Program-made: the position numbers and the translations under genes
Shown here: piece by piece, positions 1-9,289 of the stretch
Layout: every line of letters starts with the position of its first letter
How positions within the stretch are numbered: position 1 is the stretch's first letter
Notes under the pieces: model-generated
Seen by the model: only the letters and a program-made list of their open reading frames with translations
Database searches by the model: none
What the model was told of the DNA's origin: nothing
Assembly: GCF_000186705.1 (NCBI RefSeq)
Contig: NZ_AEUE01000010.1
Span: 122,665 to 186,664 of the forward strand
Direction: 5' to 3'
Source of the DNA: Citromicrobium sp. JLT1363
GTDB lineage: Bacteria > Pseudomonadota > Alphaproteobacteria > Sphingomonadales > Sphingomonadaceae
Length of the DNA: 64,000 nt

Positions 1-857
1 TGCACTTCGATGCGCGTGACATTGCCCGTGAGCCGTTCGGGCGCATGGGACGCGATCAGATTGGCGGGCTCGGGCGCCCCGTCGTACAGCCTCACGCCGC
101 GCCCGCCGACCAGTTCGCGGGTCAGCACCGAATCGAGAAAATTCTGTGAATTGAACGGGCTGTAAACGAAGCCGCGGATCAGCTCCTGATCGGTACCGGG
201 TTCGAACACCGGCATGTAGACGATGAACCCCGCACGCGCGCTCTCGCGGTTCTGGACCAGATCGAGCTTGCCGCTGGCGGTCGGCCGTCCGGTCCGGATG
301 GCCTCCTGCATCGCCTCGCGCCGGGTTTTCTCGGAATACATGTTGAAGCCGACGGCAAGGCGGCTTTCTTCCTTCATCGGTTCGAAGAAGGTCACGGGAA
401 CCGCGAAGTTGCTTTCGCGCGATGGCCTGGGCTCGATGTCGAAGGCCTGGCCGGTTTCCGACGATACCAGCCTTTCGAACGCATCGATCTGGCCGCGTGG
501 CACGATCGGGCTCCACCCGATCCCTACCGATCCGCGATAATCCGCATCCAGCCGCAGCTCGGTGGCGAAGCGGCGAAACAGGTTGGCCGGCACCCGGTCG
601 AGCGTGCTGATGAGCGCGGCACCGGCAATCAGGTAGGACCCGCTGGTGTTGACCCGCCGGTCGAGCGAAGACGCAATCACCTGCGTCGTTTCGCCCAGAA
701 CGGCCTTCTCGCGCTGGCGCTCGCCGCGCTCGATCGCAAAAACGCTGAGCGCGGTGATCGCGGTGATCAGCAGAAAAATGATCACCGGCACTGCGCGCGG
801 GTAATAGATCAGCCAACGTCGGAAGCGACGTACAGGGAGTGCGGAATCGGACGCCAC
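1..857 (-). CDS. CHASE-domain membrane sensor (probable histidine kinase), C-terminus cut off by window edge
   Basis: Reading the minus strand from a GTG at 857 gives an open frame that runs off the left edge (about 285 codons visible). After a short basic N-terminus there is one hydrophobic segment at about residues 19-40 (PVIIFLLITAITALSVFAI). A periplasmic CHASE-type domain follows, with GIGWSPIVPR, a conserved FNMYSEKTRREAM stretch, and AGFIVYMPVFEPG. An in-frame TGA lies upstream of the GTG, so the start is constrained. The kinase domain is not visible and is inferred from the family. The gene is divergent from nepR-ecfG, and such sensors often feed the general stress response in Sphingomonadales. 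A diguanylate cyclase output domain is the main alternative. Confidence 0.72.
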   Translation of the reverse strand, partial: MASDSALPVRRFRRWLIYYPRAVPVIIFLLITAITALSVFAIERGERQREKAVLGETTQVIASSLDRRVNTSGSYLIAGAALISTLDRVPANLFRRFATELRLDADYRGSVGIGWSPIVPRGQIDAFERLVSSETGQAFDIEPRPSRESNFAVPVTFFEPMKEESRLAVGFNMYSEKTRREAMQEAIRTGRPTASGKLDLVQNRESARAGFIVYMPVFEPGTDQELIRGFVYSPFNSQNFLDSVLTRELVGGRGVRLYDGAPEPANLIASHAPERLTGNVTRIEV

Positions 858-923
858 TTGTACTCCGGCTTGTGTCTTGCACCCTGGCTTGGCGGGCGCG
901 TGCTCTGTTCATCGGTCACTGGG

Positions 924-948
924 GGAACCACGGGGTGGCCGCAACGTT
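924..948 (+). promoter_or_regulatory. EcfG-type promoter of nepR-ecfG
   Basis: GGAAC at 924-928, a 16-nt spacer and CGTT at 945-948 match the alphaproteobacterial EcfG consensus (GGAAC-N16/17-CGTT). It lies about 75 nt upstream of the nepR start, in the kinase/nepR intergenic region. This implies positive autoregulation of the anti-sigma/sigma pair. The match is seen directly; the function is inferred. Confidence 0.75.
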
Positions 949-1023
949 CCGGCTATCTAGGATCGTTAACGGGAGAGGCGGGCTTGGGTTTCGGTTTCCG
1001 AAGGCCCATGTTAGCCGACAGAC

Positions 1024-1239
1024 ATGGACGACAATCAGAATCCGAAGCAAAAGAGCGCGCCCCAGGTGCGCGCCGACAAGGGTGAAAAGCCGATGGGTCA
1101 GCCTCAATGGGCGGACAGCTTGCGCAATCTGTACGATTCGGTCGTCGACGAGCCGATTCCCGACAGTTTCAAGGATCTGCTCGAACAGCTGGACGAACCG
1201 GACAAGAAGAAATCCGGCAAGGATGGGGGTGACGCATGA
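1024..1239 (+). CDS. nepR: NepR family anti-sigma factor
   Basis: This 71-aa protein carries the NepR core LRNLYDSVVDEPIPDSFKDL at about residues 33-52, flanked by short charged, disordered tails. NepR binds the ECF sigma factor EcfG and holds it inactive until phosphorylated PhyR displaces it (partner switching). The stop overlaps the ecfG start (ATGA), giving the classic nepR-ecfG translational coupling. It lies behind a consensus EcfG promoter. No phyR is present within the visible window. The family call is firm. Confidence 0.93.
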   Translation: MDDNQNPKQKSAPQVRADKGEKPMGQPQWADSLRNLYDSVVDEPIPDSFKDLLEQLDEPDKKKSGKDGGDA

Positions 1240-1856
1240 GTTCGCAGCCAGCCCCGGCCGCCGATCCGGTCGAGTTCAAGCGTGAACTGACGGCCGTGGT
1301 GCCGCATCTGCGTGCCTTCGCGCGCGGCCTGTGCGGTCGCCCGGACATGGCGGACGACCTCGTCCAGGAAACGCTGATGAAGGCATGGGCCGCGCAGGAG
1401 CGGTTCGAGCCGGGCACCAGCATGCGTGCATGGACCTTCGTGATCCTGCGCAATGCCTACCTGACCGACATGCGCCGCAACCGCTTCCGCGGCGAATATG
1501 ACGAGAACGTCGCCGAGCGTATCCTGACCGCGCCTGCGGGCCAGGAAGAGCCTATCCACCTGTCCGACATGCACCGCGCGCTGCTGACCCTGCCGCCCGA
1601 GCGGCGCGAGGCTTTGCTGCTGGTGGGCGCAGGCGGCTTTTCCTACGAGGAAGCGGCCAATATCTGCGGCTGCGCGGTGGGCACCATCAAGAGCCGCGTG
1701 GGCCGTGCGCGCGCCACGCTCAACGCGATGCTCGCCGATGGCGACATTCCGCGCCGCTCGATCGACGACGACACCGCGCACCGCGCCATCCTCGAGGAAC
1801 TGGACGATGTCGCCGCGGGCAATGGCCTTGCCGAGCCGACCAATGGGCGCACCTGA
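1236..1856 (+). CDS. ecfG: ECF sigma factor EcfG (general stress response)
   Basis: This 206-aa ECF sigma factor shows region 2 at about residues 14-80 (DDLVQETLMKAWAA, then SMRAWTFVILRNAY) and region 4 at about 115-170 (LPPERREALLLVGAGGFSYE, then a helix-turn-helix GTIKSRVGRARATL). The start overlaps the nepR stop by 4 nt. EcfG directs transcription of stress genes with GGAAC/CGTT promoters, and one such promoter precedes this operon. The length and arrangement are typical of Sphingomonadales. Confidence 0.93.
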   Translation: MSSQPAPAADPVEFKRELTAVVPHLRAFARGLCGRPDMADDLVQETLMKAWAAQERFEPGTSMRAWTFVILRNAYLTDMRRNRFRGEYDENVAERILTAPAGQEEPIHLSDMHRALLTLPPERREALLLVGAGGFSYEEAANICGCAVGTIKSRVGRARATLNAMLADGDIPRRSIDDDTAHRAILEELDDVAAGNGLAEPTNGRT

Positions 1857-1877
1857 CGATCGCGCGCGCGGTGCGCC

Positions 1878-3089
1878 GTGAGCGATCCCGGCGCCGGGCC
1901 GAACGCGGCCCCGAAACCGAAGGGCGGGTCCGCAAAGAAGCGTAACCTTCTTGCCGAGCAGGAACTGCGCCTCCTCAGCACGCTGGTACTGTTGCTGGGC
2001 ATCGGATTATTCCTCGCCCTGCCTTTCGTGTTGTCGATCGGTTCGGTGGTGTTCCTGCCCTTGACCACCGCCGTGATCCTGTCGGTGCTGCTGGCGCCGC
2101 TGGCCGACCGTCTTTCGGCATGGGGCGTGCCCAACACGCTCGCCTCCGTCCTGTCCCTGCTGATTTTCGTCGCCATCGTGGTGCTGGCCTTCAGCGCCAT
2201 CCTGCAGCCGGCCTTCAGCCTGTTCGACCGCTTGCCGGAACTGATCGAGCAGATCGGCGCGCGCTACGAGGAATTGCAGGCCGAATTCGCCTGGATCGCC
2301 AATGCCAATGATCGGCTGGCGGACCTGGTCGGCAGCTCGGGAGGAAACGAGGTCGTCCTAGCGGGACCATCTGTATTCCAGCAGGTCGCGATCAGCGCGC
2401 CGGTGCTGCTGCTGGAGGTGATGCTCACTTTCCTGATGGCCTTCTTCATGGTCGAGGCGCGCGGACGGCTGCGGCGCAACATCCTGTTCGGGCGCACCAG
2501 CTTCGGCACCAGCGTCAAGGCGGCGCGGGTCCTGCGCGAGGTGCAGGACCGGGTGGCGGCCTATATTCTGACGGTGGCGTGGATCAATCTGGGCGTCGGC
2601 ATCGTGGTGGCGCTGGGCGCCTGGGCGATGGACCTGCCCGCGCCGATCATGTGGGGCGGCCTCGCCACGCTGCTGAACTTCATTCCCTATATCGGCCCGC
2701 TTGCGATGACCGCGCTGCTGACCCTGTTCGGGCTCGGCACGGCGGATACGGTCTTCCTCGGTCTGATCCCGCCCGTCGCCTACGTGGTGCTGCACGTGTT
2801 CGAAGCGAATGCCATCACGCCCGCGATCCTCGGGCGGCGCTTCACCATGAACCCGGTGATGATCCTGCTCGCCTTTTCGTATTTCACCTGGATCTGGGGC
2901 GCGGTCGGCGCGCTGCTGTCGGTGCCGATCCTGCTGATGCTGACCGCATTCTTCGACCATATCGGACGGCCCAACCTGCTGGGCTTCATCTTTGGCGAGC
3001 CGCTGTTCCAGACCCCCCTGATCGAACTGGACGCGGAAGGGGATACGGGCGCCGACGCCGCGACGGCCAGCGAGGCTCGCCCCGGCTGA
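1878..3089 (+). CDS. AI-2E family transporter (PerM-like permease)
   Basis: This 403-aa polytopic membrane protein starts at a GTG 21 nt after ecfG. Paired hydrophobic segments occur near residues 30-90, then a soluble stretch at about 100-160. A C-terminal helix cluster contains the family signature GGLATLLNFIPYIGPL at about residues 255-270. The family includes TqsA/PerM exporters and Na+/H+ antiporters, so the substrate cannot be assigned. The N-terminus (Pro/Lys-rich) and C-terminus (Asp/Ala-rich) are polar tails. It may be co-transcribed with ecfG because the gap is short. Confidence 0.87.
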   Translation: MSDPGAGPNAAPKPKGGSAKKRNLLAEQELRLLSTLVLLLGIGLFLALPFVLSIGSVVFLPLTTAVILSVLLAPLADRLSAWGVPNTLASVLSLLIFVAIVVLAFSAILQPAFSLFDRLPELIEQIGARYEELQAEFAWIANANDRLADLVGSSGGNEVVLAGPSVFQQVAISAPVLLLEVMLTFLMAFFMVEARGRLRRNILFGRTSFGTSVKAARVLREVQDRVAAYILTVAWINLGVGIVVALGAWAMDLPAPIMWGGLATLLNFIPYIGPLAMTALLTLFGLGTADTVFLGLIPPVAYVVLHVFEANAITPAILGRRFTMNPVMILLAFSYFTWIWGAVGALLSVPILLMLTAFFDHIGRPNLLGFIFGEPLFQTPLIELDAEGDTGADAATASEARPG

Positions 3090-3123
3090 TCCCGCCGGGC
3101 AGGATCGCCGACTCAGGCAAAAG

Positions 3124-3144
3124 GGGCCGGACCGCTTCCGGCCC
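3124..3144. terminator. Hairpin between convergent permease and sodB
   Basis: Perfect 8-bp stem GGGCCGGA / TCCGGCCC (3124-3131 and 3137-3144) with a 5-nt loop, in the 84-nt gap between two converging genes. There is no long T-run, so it is probably a weak or bidirectional terminator. Confidence 0.5.
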
Positions 3145-3173
3145 GACCCCTCGAATGTCCAACTAAGCGGGAC

Positions 3174-3788
3174 TTACTGCGGATAGGTCCAGGTCTTGCC
3201 CCGCGCGAGGTTCTCGCTGGCGAAGGCCCAGTTCAGCTTCTCGGTCGTCAGCGCCTTGAGATAGGCGGGACGCGCGTTCTGGTGATCGAGGTAATAGGCG
3301 TGTTCCCACAGGTCGATCACGAGCAGCGGATTGACGCCGTCCTGGTCGGCCAGCGTATCGCCATCGTGGGTTTCCTCGATGGAGAGCTTGCCGCCCTTTT
3401 CGGCCAGCCACACCCAGCCGCTGGCGAAGTGGCCCGCGCCGCGTTCCTGCAGCTTTTCCTTCAGCGCATCGACCGAGCCGAACGCGCTTTCGATCATGCT
3501 CTTCAACTCGTCCGACGGGGCGCTTTCCTGGCCGGCCATCGAATTCCAGTAGAAGCCGTGGTTCCAGCTCTGGGCCGAGTTGTTGAACAGGCCCTGGTCG
3601 CTTCCGCGCGCCGCCGCGATGATCGCTTCGAGCGGCTTGCCGGCATGGTCGGTGCCTTCGATCGCCGCGTTGGTCTTGTCGATATAGGCCTTGTGGTGCT
3701 TGCCGTGGTGGTAGCTGAGCGTTTCGGCGGAAACCGCCGGGGACAGCACGTCGTCAGGATAGGGCAGCGGAGTTACTTCGAAAGCCAT
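3174..3788 (-). CDS. sodB: Superoxide dismutase, iron type
   Basis: This 204-aa protein is colinear with the Fe/Mn-SOD family. Metal ligands are visible in the N-terminal SYHHGKHHKAY, in SWNHGFYWNSM and in DLWEHAYYLDHQN. FNNSAQSWNHGFYW and the overall sequence match iron-type cytosolic SodB rather than secreted forms, and there is no signal peptide. It converts superoxide to O2 and H2O2, the latter a substrate for the AhpCF and KatG enzymes encoded 38-43 kb downstream. It is transcribed alone, 48 nt from the neighbouring symporter stop. Confidence 0.94.
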   Translation of the reverse strand: MAFEVTPLPYPDDVLSPAVSAETLSYHHGKHHKAYIDKTNAAIEGTDHAGKPLEAIIAAARGSDQGLFNNSAQSWNHGFYWNSMAGQESAPSDELKSMIESAFGSVDALKEKLQERGAGHFASGWVWLAEKGGKLSIEETHDGDTLADQDGVNPLLVIDLWEHAYYLDHQNARPAYLKALTTEKLNWAFASENLARGKTWTYPQ

Positions 3789-3836
3789 TTTGGTTTTCTC
3801 CCGTTTTTTGTGGGTTTGAAATCAGGTGTCGGTGCC

Positions 3837-5126
3837 TCAACGCGCGGGCGCGCCATCCGTTGCATCATCCGGCGTATTTTCGCCGTTTTCCCGGTCGGTC
3901 GCACTCGCCAGCGCCACATCGGCGGTGACGTTGGCCAGCGTGCGCATGATGTCCGGGATCATCTCCACCGCGACCAGCAGGGCGAGCGGTTCCACCGGAA
4001 CGCCCATGGCCAGCGCAATCGGCCCGATGGAGACCACGAAGCTGATCGAGCCGGGCAGGCTGACCGACCCGATCGAGATCACGAAGGCGACCGCGAGGCC
4101 CGCCAGCATGGCGGGCAGGCCCAGCTCTATGCCGAACAGGTGCGCGACATAGATCGCCACGCCCAGGTTCATCGCGGGGCTGGTCGCGCGGAAGATCGCC
4201 ACCGAAAGCGGCAGCACGAAATCGGCGACATTCTCGCTCACATCCAGCCGCCGCGCGCTGGCCAGCATCGCGGGCAGGCTGGCGAGCGAGCTCTGGGTGG
4301 AAATGGCCACCGCCTGCGCGGGCAGCATCGCGCGTGCGAAGGCGACCGGCCCGTGCCGCACCGCGCCCACGGCAAAGGCTGCGACCAGCACGATCCCGCC
4401 CATCGCCGCCACGCTGAGGATGTAATGGATAAGGGTCAGGAACGCCGCATCGCCCCCTGCCCGCACCGCCACGCCCAGCGCCAGCGCGAAGACGCCTACG
4501 GGCGCGAGCCACAGCACCCAGCCGATCACCATCAGCATCGCGTTGGCCACCGCTTCGAAGAAGCTGCGCAGGATAACCGACTGGTCTTCCGGCAGGCGGG
4601 TGATCGCCACGGCGAACAGCGCGAAGAATATCGTCAGCGGTAGCATCGCGGTCTCGGCGGCAGCGGCAACGATGTTGGGTGCAACCAGCGACAGGAAGAA
4701 CTCGGCAAGGCCGGGCACTTGCTGCGGATCGACATTTTCCGCCAGCAGGCTCTGCGCGCCGGGCGGCGGCGGGATCGCGTCGAGCAGCAGGGGCAGCGCG
4801 ATGATGGTCGCAAGCCCGCTGAAGACCAGCGTGGCGGCCACCAGCGTCAGCATGCGGCGCGCGGTCGCACCCGCTCTCGCCGCGCTCGCCAGCTGGGTGA
4901 TGCCCAGCACCAGCAGCGCGGCGACCAGCGGGATGATCGTCATCTGCAAGGCCCGCAGCCACAGGGTGCCGACCGGCTGGACGACGGGCAGGATACGCTC
5001 CGCCACCGGCTGGCCCGCAATCAACGATCCGGCGATCAGCCCGGTCACGAGCCCGCCGAAGGTCCACCAGATGGGCAGGCGCAGCGTCACCAGCTTCGCC
5101 GGGCGTTGTGTTTCAGGTGCCGACAA
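3837..5126 (-). CDS. Dicarboxylate/amino acid:cation symporter (SDF/GltP-DctA family)
   Basis: This 429-aa membrane protein has about eight hydrophobic helices. The family's re-entrant and TM7 signatures are recognisable: the Ser-rich [37 protein letters not shown] and [20 protein letters not shown]. These fit Na+- or H+-driven uptake of C4-dicarboxylates or Asp/Glu at the inner membrane. The exact substrate cannot be read from sequence. It is minus strand, upstream of sodB, and divergent from glmM. Confidence 0.85.
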   Translation of the reverse strand: MSAPETQRPAKLVTLRLPIWWTFGGLVTGLIAGSLIAGQPVAERILPVVQPVGTLWLRALQMTIIPLVAALLVLGITQLASAARAGATARRMLTLVAATLVFSGLATIIALPLLLDAIPPPPGAQSLLAENVDPQQVPGLAEFFLSLVAPNIVAAAAETAMLPLTIFFALFAVAITRLPEDQSVILRSFFEAVANAMLMVIGWVLWLAPVGVFALALGVAVRAGGDAAFLTLIHYILSVAAMGGIVLVAAFAVGAVRHGPVAFARAMLPAQAVAISTQSSLASLPAMLASARRLDVSENVADFVLPLSVAIFRATSPAMNLGVAIYVAHLFGIELGLPAMLAGLAVAFVISIGSVSLPGSISFVVSIGPIALAMGVPVEPLALLVAVEMIPDIMRTLANVTADVALASATDRENGENTPDDATDGAPAR

Positions 5127-5228
5127 GCGCGATTGCCCCCTTCCCTCTCACCGCCCGGGCGTCCACAAGCGCAGCCCACGCGAACCAGCTCCGGTATAGA
5201 CCACAAGCAAGGGTGTGAAGACCTCTCC

Positions 5229-6566
5229 ATGGCACGCAAGTATTTCGGCACCGACGGGATCCGGGGGGAAACCAACAAGGGCGCGATGACCGCGACGATG
5301 GCGATGCGCGTCGCGCAGGCGGCAGGCGCGCATTTCCGGCGCGGCGATCATCGCCACCGGGTGGTGATCGGCAAGGACACGCGCCTGTCGGGCTACATGA
5401 TGGAAAGCGCGCTGGTGGCCGGCTTCACCAGCATGGGCGTCGACGTGATCCAGACCGGGCCGCTCCCCACGCCCGCAATCGCCATGCTGACGCGCGAGAT
5501 GCGGGCGGACCTCGGCGTGATGATCTCCGCCAGCCACAATCCCTTCCGCGACAACGGCATCAAGCTGTTCGGGCCGGACGGCTTCAAGCTGTCCGACGAG
5601 CAAGAGGCGGCCATCGAAGCGCTGATCGAATGCGATCCCGACCTTGTCCCGGCGCAGGAGATCGGGCGGGCGCGGCGGATCGACGATGCGCGCGGTCGCT
5701 ACATCCACGCGGTCAAGCAGTCGATCAGCGACAAGACCCGGTTCGACGATCTGAAAGTGGTGGTCGATTGCGCCAATGGCGCGGCCTATCAGGTGGCCCC
5801 CAGCGCGATCTGGGAACTGGGGGCTGAAGTCGTCACGATCGGCGTCGAGCCCAATGGCACCAATATCAACGACAAGTGCGGCTCCACCTCGCTCGACGCG
5901 GTGAAGGCCAGGGTGGTCGAAACCGGCGCGGATATCGGCATCGCGCTGGACGGTGACGCGGACCGGCTGATCGTGATCGACGAGAAGGGCGAGGCGATCG
6001 ACGGGGACCAGATCATGGCCTCCATCGCCACGCGCATGGCCGAAAAGCAGCTGCTGCGCGGTGGCGGCGTGGTCGCCACGGTCATGAGCAACCTGGGGCT
6101 GGAACGCTATCTGGAAGGCGTCGGCCTGACGCTGGAGCGGACCAAGGTGGGCGACCGCCATGTGCTTTCCCGGATGCGCAGCGGCGGGTTCAACGTGGGG
6201 GGCGAACAGTCCGGCCACATGATCCTGCTGGACCATGCGACCACCGGAGACGGAACCGTTGCCGCGCTGCGCGTGCTCGCCAGCCTCGTGCGCTCGCAGC
6301 GCCCGGCAAGCGAGGAGCTGCGCATGTTCGATCCCGTTCCCCAGCTGCTGAAGAACGTGCGCTACGAAGGCGCCAGTCCGCTCGATGCAGCCAGCGTGCA
6401 ATCGGCGATCGAGGATGCGGAACGGCAGCTGGCAGACCGCGGCCGTCTGGTGATCCGCGCGTCCGGCACCGAACCGCTGATCCGTGTGATGGCCGAAGGC
6501 GACGATGCGGGCGAGGTCGAATCCGTGGTCGACTCGGTGTGCGACGCGGTGCGCGAGGCAACCTGA
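5229..6566 (+). CDS. glmM: Phosphoglucosamine mutase GlmM
   Basis: This 445-aa enzyme interconverts glucosamine-6-P and glucosamine-1-P for UDP-GlcNAc, peptidoglycan and LPS synthesis. The family start [13 protein letters not shown] fixes the ATG. The phosphoserine loop [13 protein letters not shown] has Ser at residue 102. The Mg site DGDADR is at 241-246, the sugar-binding GGEQSGH lies in the C-terminal half, and the phosphate-binding [12 protein letters not shown] is near the end. The frame is open far upstream, but those codons antisense the symporter. It begins a likely operon with DUF1272 and thiD. Confidence 0.96.
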   Translation: MARKYFGTDGIRGETNKGAMTATMAMRVAQAAGAHFRRGDHRHRVVIGKDTRLSGYMMESALVAGFTSMGVDVIQTGPLPTPAIAMLTREMRADLGVMISASHNPFRDNGIKLFGPDGFKLSDEQEAAIEALIECDPDLVPAQEIGRARRIDDARGRYIHAVKQSISDKTRFDDLKVVVDCANGAAYQVAPSAIWELGAEVVTIGVEPNGTNINDKCGSTSLDAVKARVVETGADIGIALDGDADRLIVIDEKGEAIDGDQIMASIATRMAEKQLLRGGGVVATVMSNLGLERYLEGVGLTLERTKVGDRHVLSRMRSGGFNVGGEQSGHMILLDHATTGDGTVAALRVLASLVRSQRPASEELRMFDPVPQLLKNVRYEGASPLDAASVQSAIEDAERQLADRGRLVIRASGTEPLIRVMAEGDDAGEVESVVDSVCDAVREAT

Positions 6567-6581
6567 TGCACGAGTTCGCCA

Positions 6582-6806
6582 ATGCTTGAAATGCGGCCCG
6601 ATTGCGAACGCTGCGGCGCGGATCTTCCGCCATCGTCGCCCGGAGCGTTCATCTGCAGCTTCGAATGCACCTTCTGCGCGACCTGTGCCGAAGCGCTGGA
6701 CGATCTGTGCCCCAATTGCGGGGGCGAACTGATGGATCGCCCCACCCGTGCGCCCAAGCTGCTCGAGCAGTATCCGGCCAGCAGCGAACGAAAGTTCAAA
6801 CCATGA
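6582..6806 (+). CDS. DUF1272 domain protein, small zinc-ribbon-like
   Basis: This 74-aa Cys-rich protein begins MLEMRPDCERCGADLPPSSP and contains paired CxxC motifs (CERC, CATC, CPNC) plus FECTFCATCAEAL. That pattern is typical of DUF1272 and suggests two zinc knuckles. The biochemical role is unknown. It starts 15 nt after glmM, and its stop overlaps the thiD start (ATGA), so it is co-translated with thiD. Confidence 0.87.
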   Translation: MLEMRPDCERCGADLPPSSPGAFICSFECTFCATCAEALDDLCPNCGGELMDRPTRAPKLLEQYPASSERKFKP

Positions 6807-7624
6807 CCGACAGCCCCCCTCCCCGCATCCTGTCCATCGCGGGCACCGATTCCAGCGGTGGCGCCGGTATCCAGGCCGATATCAAGACGATCGCAATGCT
6901 CGGCGGCTATGGCATGGCCGCGATCACCGCCATCACCGCGCAGAATACGCGCGGGGTCCAGGGGATCACCCCGCTGACGGGCGATTTCGTGGTCGAACAG
7001 ATCGAATCCTGCCTCACCGATATCGGCGTCGACGCGATCAAGCTGGGCATGCTCCACGATGCAGGGATCGTGGCGGCCGTGGGCGAGTATCTGGGCAACG
7101 CGCCCGAAGCGCGCGGCGTGCCGATCATCCACGATCCGGTCATGGTTTCGACTTCGGGCGCGCGCCTGCTTCAGGAAGACGCGGTGCAATCCATGCGCGA
7201 CACGCTGTTCCCGCTGGCGAGCCTGCTGACCCCCAATCTGCCCGAGCTTGAAATCCTCGCCGGGCACAGCCTGACGGACACCGGCGCCATCGTCGAGGCT
7301 GCGCTGGATCTCGCCAAGGCTTATGATTGCCACGTGCTGGCCAAGGGCGGTCACACTCAGGACGCGCGGGTGATCGACATTCTGGTCGGCCCCGAAGGAT
7401 TCCTGATGCAGTTCGACGATGCGAGGATCGATACGCGGCATACCCATGGCACAGGGTGCACCCTGTCCTCGGCGATTGCCACGCTGGTCGGGCACGGGCA
7501 GCCGATGCATCACGCGATCCGGCTGGGGCGGCAATTCACCCGCGCCGCGATCGAGAACGCGCCGGGCCTGGGGGATGGCAACGGCCCGCTGGGCCATCAG
7601 GCCGTGCGCAGGCTGGAAGCCTAG
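6803..7624 (+). CDS. thiD: Hydroxymethylpyrimidine/phosphomethylpyrimidine kinase
   Basis: This 273-aa ribokinase-fold enzyme phosphorylates HMP and HMP-P in thiamine biosynthesis. The N-terminal ILSIAGTDSSGGAGIQADIK is diagnostic. The anion-hole motif HTHGTGCTLSSAIA, with its catalytic Asp region, lies near residue 215. The start ATG overlaps the DUF1272 stop by 4 nt. No TPP riboswitch was recognised upstream. The stop codon is shared as CTAG with the convergent LOG-family gene. Confidence 0.93.
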   Translation: MTDSPPPRILSIAGTDSSGGAGIQADIKTIAMLGGYGMAAITAITAQNTRGVQGITPLTGDFVVEQIESCLTDIGVDAIKLGMLHDAGIVAAVGEYLGNAPEARGVPIIHDPVMVSTSGARLLQEDAVQSMRDTLFPLASLLTPNLPELEILAGHSLTDTGAIVEAALDLAKAYDCHVLAKGGHTQDARVIDILVGPEGFLMQFDDARIDTRHTHGTGCTLSSAIATLVGHGQPMHHAIRLGRQFTRAAIENAPGLGDGNGPLGHQAVRRLEA

Positions 7625-8511
7625 CCCTTCAGCTCGTAGAATTTCGCGATCGCCGCCCACGCCTCCTCGGCGGTTTCGCACCAGGTGATCAGGTCGAGAT
7701 CGCGCGCGGAGATCGTGCCTTCCTCGGCCAGCGCATCGAAATCGATCACCCGGTTCCAGAAATCCTTGCCGAACAGCAGGATGGGCAGCGGCTTCATCTT
7801 GCCGGTCTGAACCAGCGTGAGCAGCTCGAAAAATTCGTCGAACGTGCCGAACCCGCCGGGGAACACCACCACCGCCTTGGCGCGCAGCAGGAAGTGCATC
7901 TTGCGCAGCGCGAAGTAGTGGAACTGGAAGCTGAGATAGGCCGTGACGAAGGTGTTCGGCGCCTGCTCGTGCGGCAGCACGATGTTCAGCCCGATGCTCT
8001 CGCCGCCCGCATCGCTGGCCCCGCGATTGCCCGCCTCCATGATCGAGGGCCCGCCCCCCGTGGTAACGACGAACTGGCGCTGGCCGTTCTCGATGATCGC
8101 CTTTTCGGTGACCATGCGCGCCAGATTGTAGGCTTCCTGGTAGTATTTCGCCTTCTCGATCAGCCGCTCGATCGTCTTCTGTTCGGCTTCGGACTTTTCG
8201 ACAGCGGATTCGCGCAGGGCGTCGACCTCTTCGGGCGAGGGAATCCGCGCGGACCCGTACATCACCATCGTGCTGCCCACGCCTGCCTGGTCGAGCAGCA
8301 TTTCAGGCTTGAGCAGCTCAAGCTGGAAGCGCACCGGCCGCAGTTCGGGCCGCAACAGGAATTCCTCGTCGCGGAAGGCCAGCTTGTAGGCCGGATGGCG
8401 CGTCTGCGGGGTCTGTTCGGCGGAACAGGCCTCGTCGGCAAAACACGCTTCTTCTTCCGCTGCATAAAAGCGCCGATCGTACAGATCGCGCACACCACTG
8501 CTATTGCTCAT
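7621..8511 (-). CDS. LOG family (TIGR00730) Rossmann-fold nucleotide hydrolase
   Basis: This 296-aa protein has the LOG signature PGGFGTFDEFFELLTLVQTGK plus TGGGPSIMEAGNRGA. These build the active site of cytokinin-riboside-monophosphate phosphoribohydrolases and related nucleotide N-glycosidases (PpnN-like). It is longer than the usual ~190 aa because of an N-terminal extension of about 90 residues. I chose the ATG of MSNSSG at 8511 over the longer in-frame start at 8547. It is convergent with thiD, and the stops interlock. Confidence 0.85.
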   Translation of the reverse strand: MSNSSGVRDLYDRRFYAAEEEACFADEACSAEQTPQTRHPAYKLAFRDEEFLLRPELRPVRFQLELLKPEMLLDQAGVGSTMVMYGSARIPSPEEVDALRESAVEKSEAEQKTIERLIEKAKYYQEAYNLARMVTEKAIIENGQRQFVVTTGGGPSIMEAGNRGASDAGGESIGLNIVLPHEQAPNTFVTAYLSFQFHYFALRKMHFLLRAKAVVVFPGGFGTFDEFFELLTLVQTGKMKPLPILLFGKDFWNRVIDFDALAEEGTISARDLDLITWCETAEEAWAAIAKFYELKG

Positions 8512-8632
8512 GCAATGGGCGATAGGATGCAATGCGCGGGTGGGCAACCACTGGCTGGTCCGGCGCGCCGAGAGAGCCTAAGCATGCCTGCACGAACCGC
8601 GATGAAGCATTGAGCAGGGAGACGCACCACCA

Positions 8633-8968
8633 ATGGTCGACATGGTACAACTCGAAGAGGGCGTCTGCGCCACCGGCCAGCTTTCGGCCGCGCAAATGTC
8701 CGAAGTGGCGGACAAGGGATTCAAGTCGGTGATCGGCAACCGGCCCGATGGCGAAGAGCCCGGCCAGCCGGAATGGAGCGTGCTGGAAGATGCCGCCCGG
8801 TCCGCAGGGCTGGAAACGCGCTTCATCCCGGTCGCCAGCGCGGAAGACCTCGCCGCGCAGAGCGGCGCCTTTGCGCAGGCGCTGGAGGCACTGCCTCGGC
8901 CGATCCTCGCCTTCTGCCGTTCGGGCGCGCGCACCGCGCGGCTCTACGAAGCTGCAAAATCGGGATAG
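8633..8968 (+). CDS. TIGR01244 / DUF442 family phosphatase-like protein
   Basis: This 111-aa protein opens with LEEGVCATGQLSAAQMSEVADKGFKSVIGNRPDGEE and ends with the P-loop CRSGARTARLYE. That is a CX5R dual-specificity-phosphatase-type active site as in the beta-lactamase-hydrolase-like/Blh family. These proteins are linked to sulfide metabolism in some bacteria, but the substrate here is unknown. It is a monocistronic-looking gene between the LOG gene and tRNA-Gln. Confidence 0.83.
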   Translation: MVDMVQLEEGVCATGQLSAAQMSEVADKGFKSVIGNRPDGEEPGQPEWSVLEDAARSAGLETRFIPVASAEDLAAQSGAFAQALEALPRPILAFCRSGARTARLYEAAKSG

Positions 8969-9003
8969 CGGGGGCCTTCGCGTATCAGGGCGAAGCGGCA
9001 GGC

Positions 9004-9077
9004 TGGATGCCCCGTGAGGATTCGAACCTCAATTGACGGAGTCAGAGTCCGTAGTCTTACCATTAGACGACGGGGCA
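9004..9077 (-). tRNA. tRNA-Gln (anticodon CTG)
   Basis: The minus strand folds as a cloverleaf. The acceptor arms TGCCCCG / CGGGGCA pair fully. The anticodon stem ACGGA/TCCGT holds loop CTCTGAC with anticodon CTG. The T-arm contains GGTTCGAATCC, and CCA is encoded at 9006-9004. The gene reads CAG codons. Confidence 0.95.
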
Positions 9078-9247
9078 ATAGCCGCGCGGCAAGCACCCTG
9101 CTCGATGAGAGACTCGGGCGTCCGCGAAGCGGCGCATCTAGAAAGCCTGCTCGCCAGCGTCAAGCACTCTCGGGGCCAGGCGGAGCACTGCGTCCGGAGC
9201 CCGCCCTTGCCCGAAGTCCGCCCGCACGGTAGCATGCGCGCTAGGTC

Positions 9248-9269
9248 CCCGCAGCATATGCGCTGCGGG
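9248..9269. repeat. Inverted repeat upstream of ppx
   Basis: Perfect 8-bp arms CCCGCAGC / GCTGCGGG with a 6-nt loop, 21 nt before the ppx/gppA start. It may be an mRNA 5' hairpin or an operator; it has no T-run. Confidence 0.45.
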
Positions 9270-9289
9270 CGGAATGGAAACTGAGTATT

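Noticed and set aside
6582..6830. TPP riboswitch in front of thiD
   Set aside because: thiD is translationally coupled to DUF1272 and there is no room or recognisable THI element.
9078..9247. Second tRNA or small RNA next to tRNA-Gln
   Set aside because: No cloverleaf could be drawn; only a simple hairpin is present at 9248-9269.
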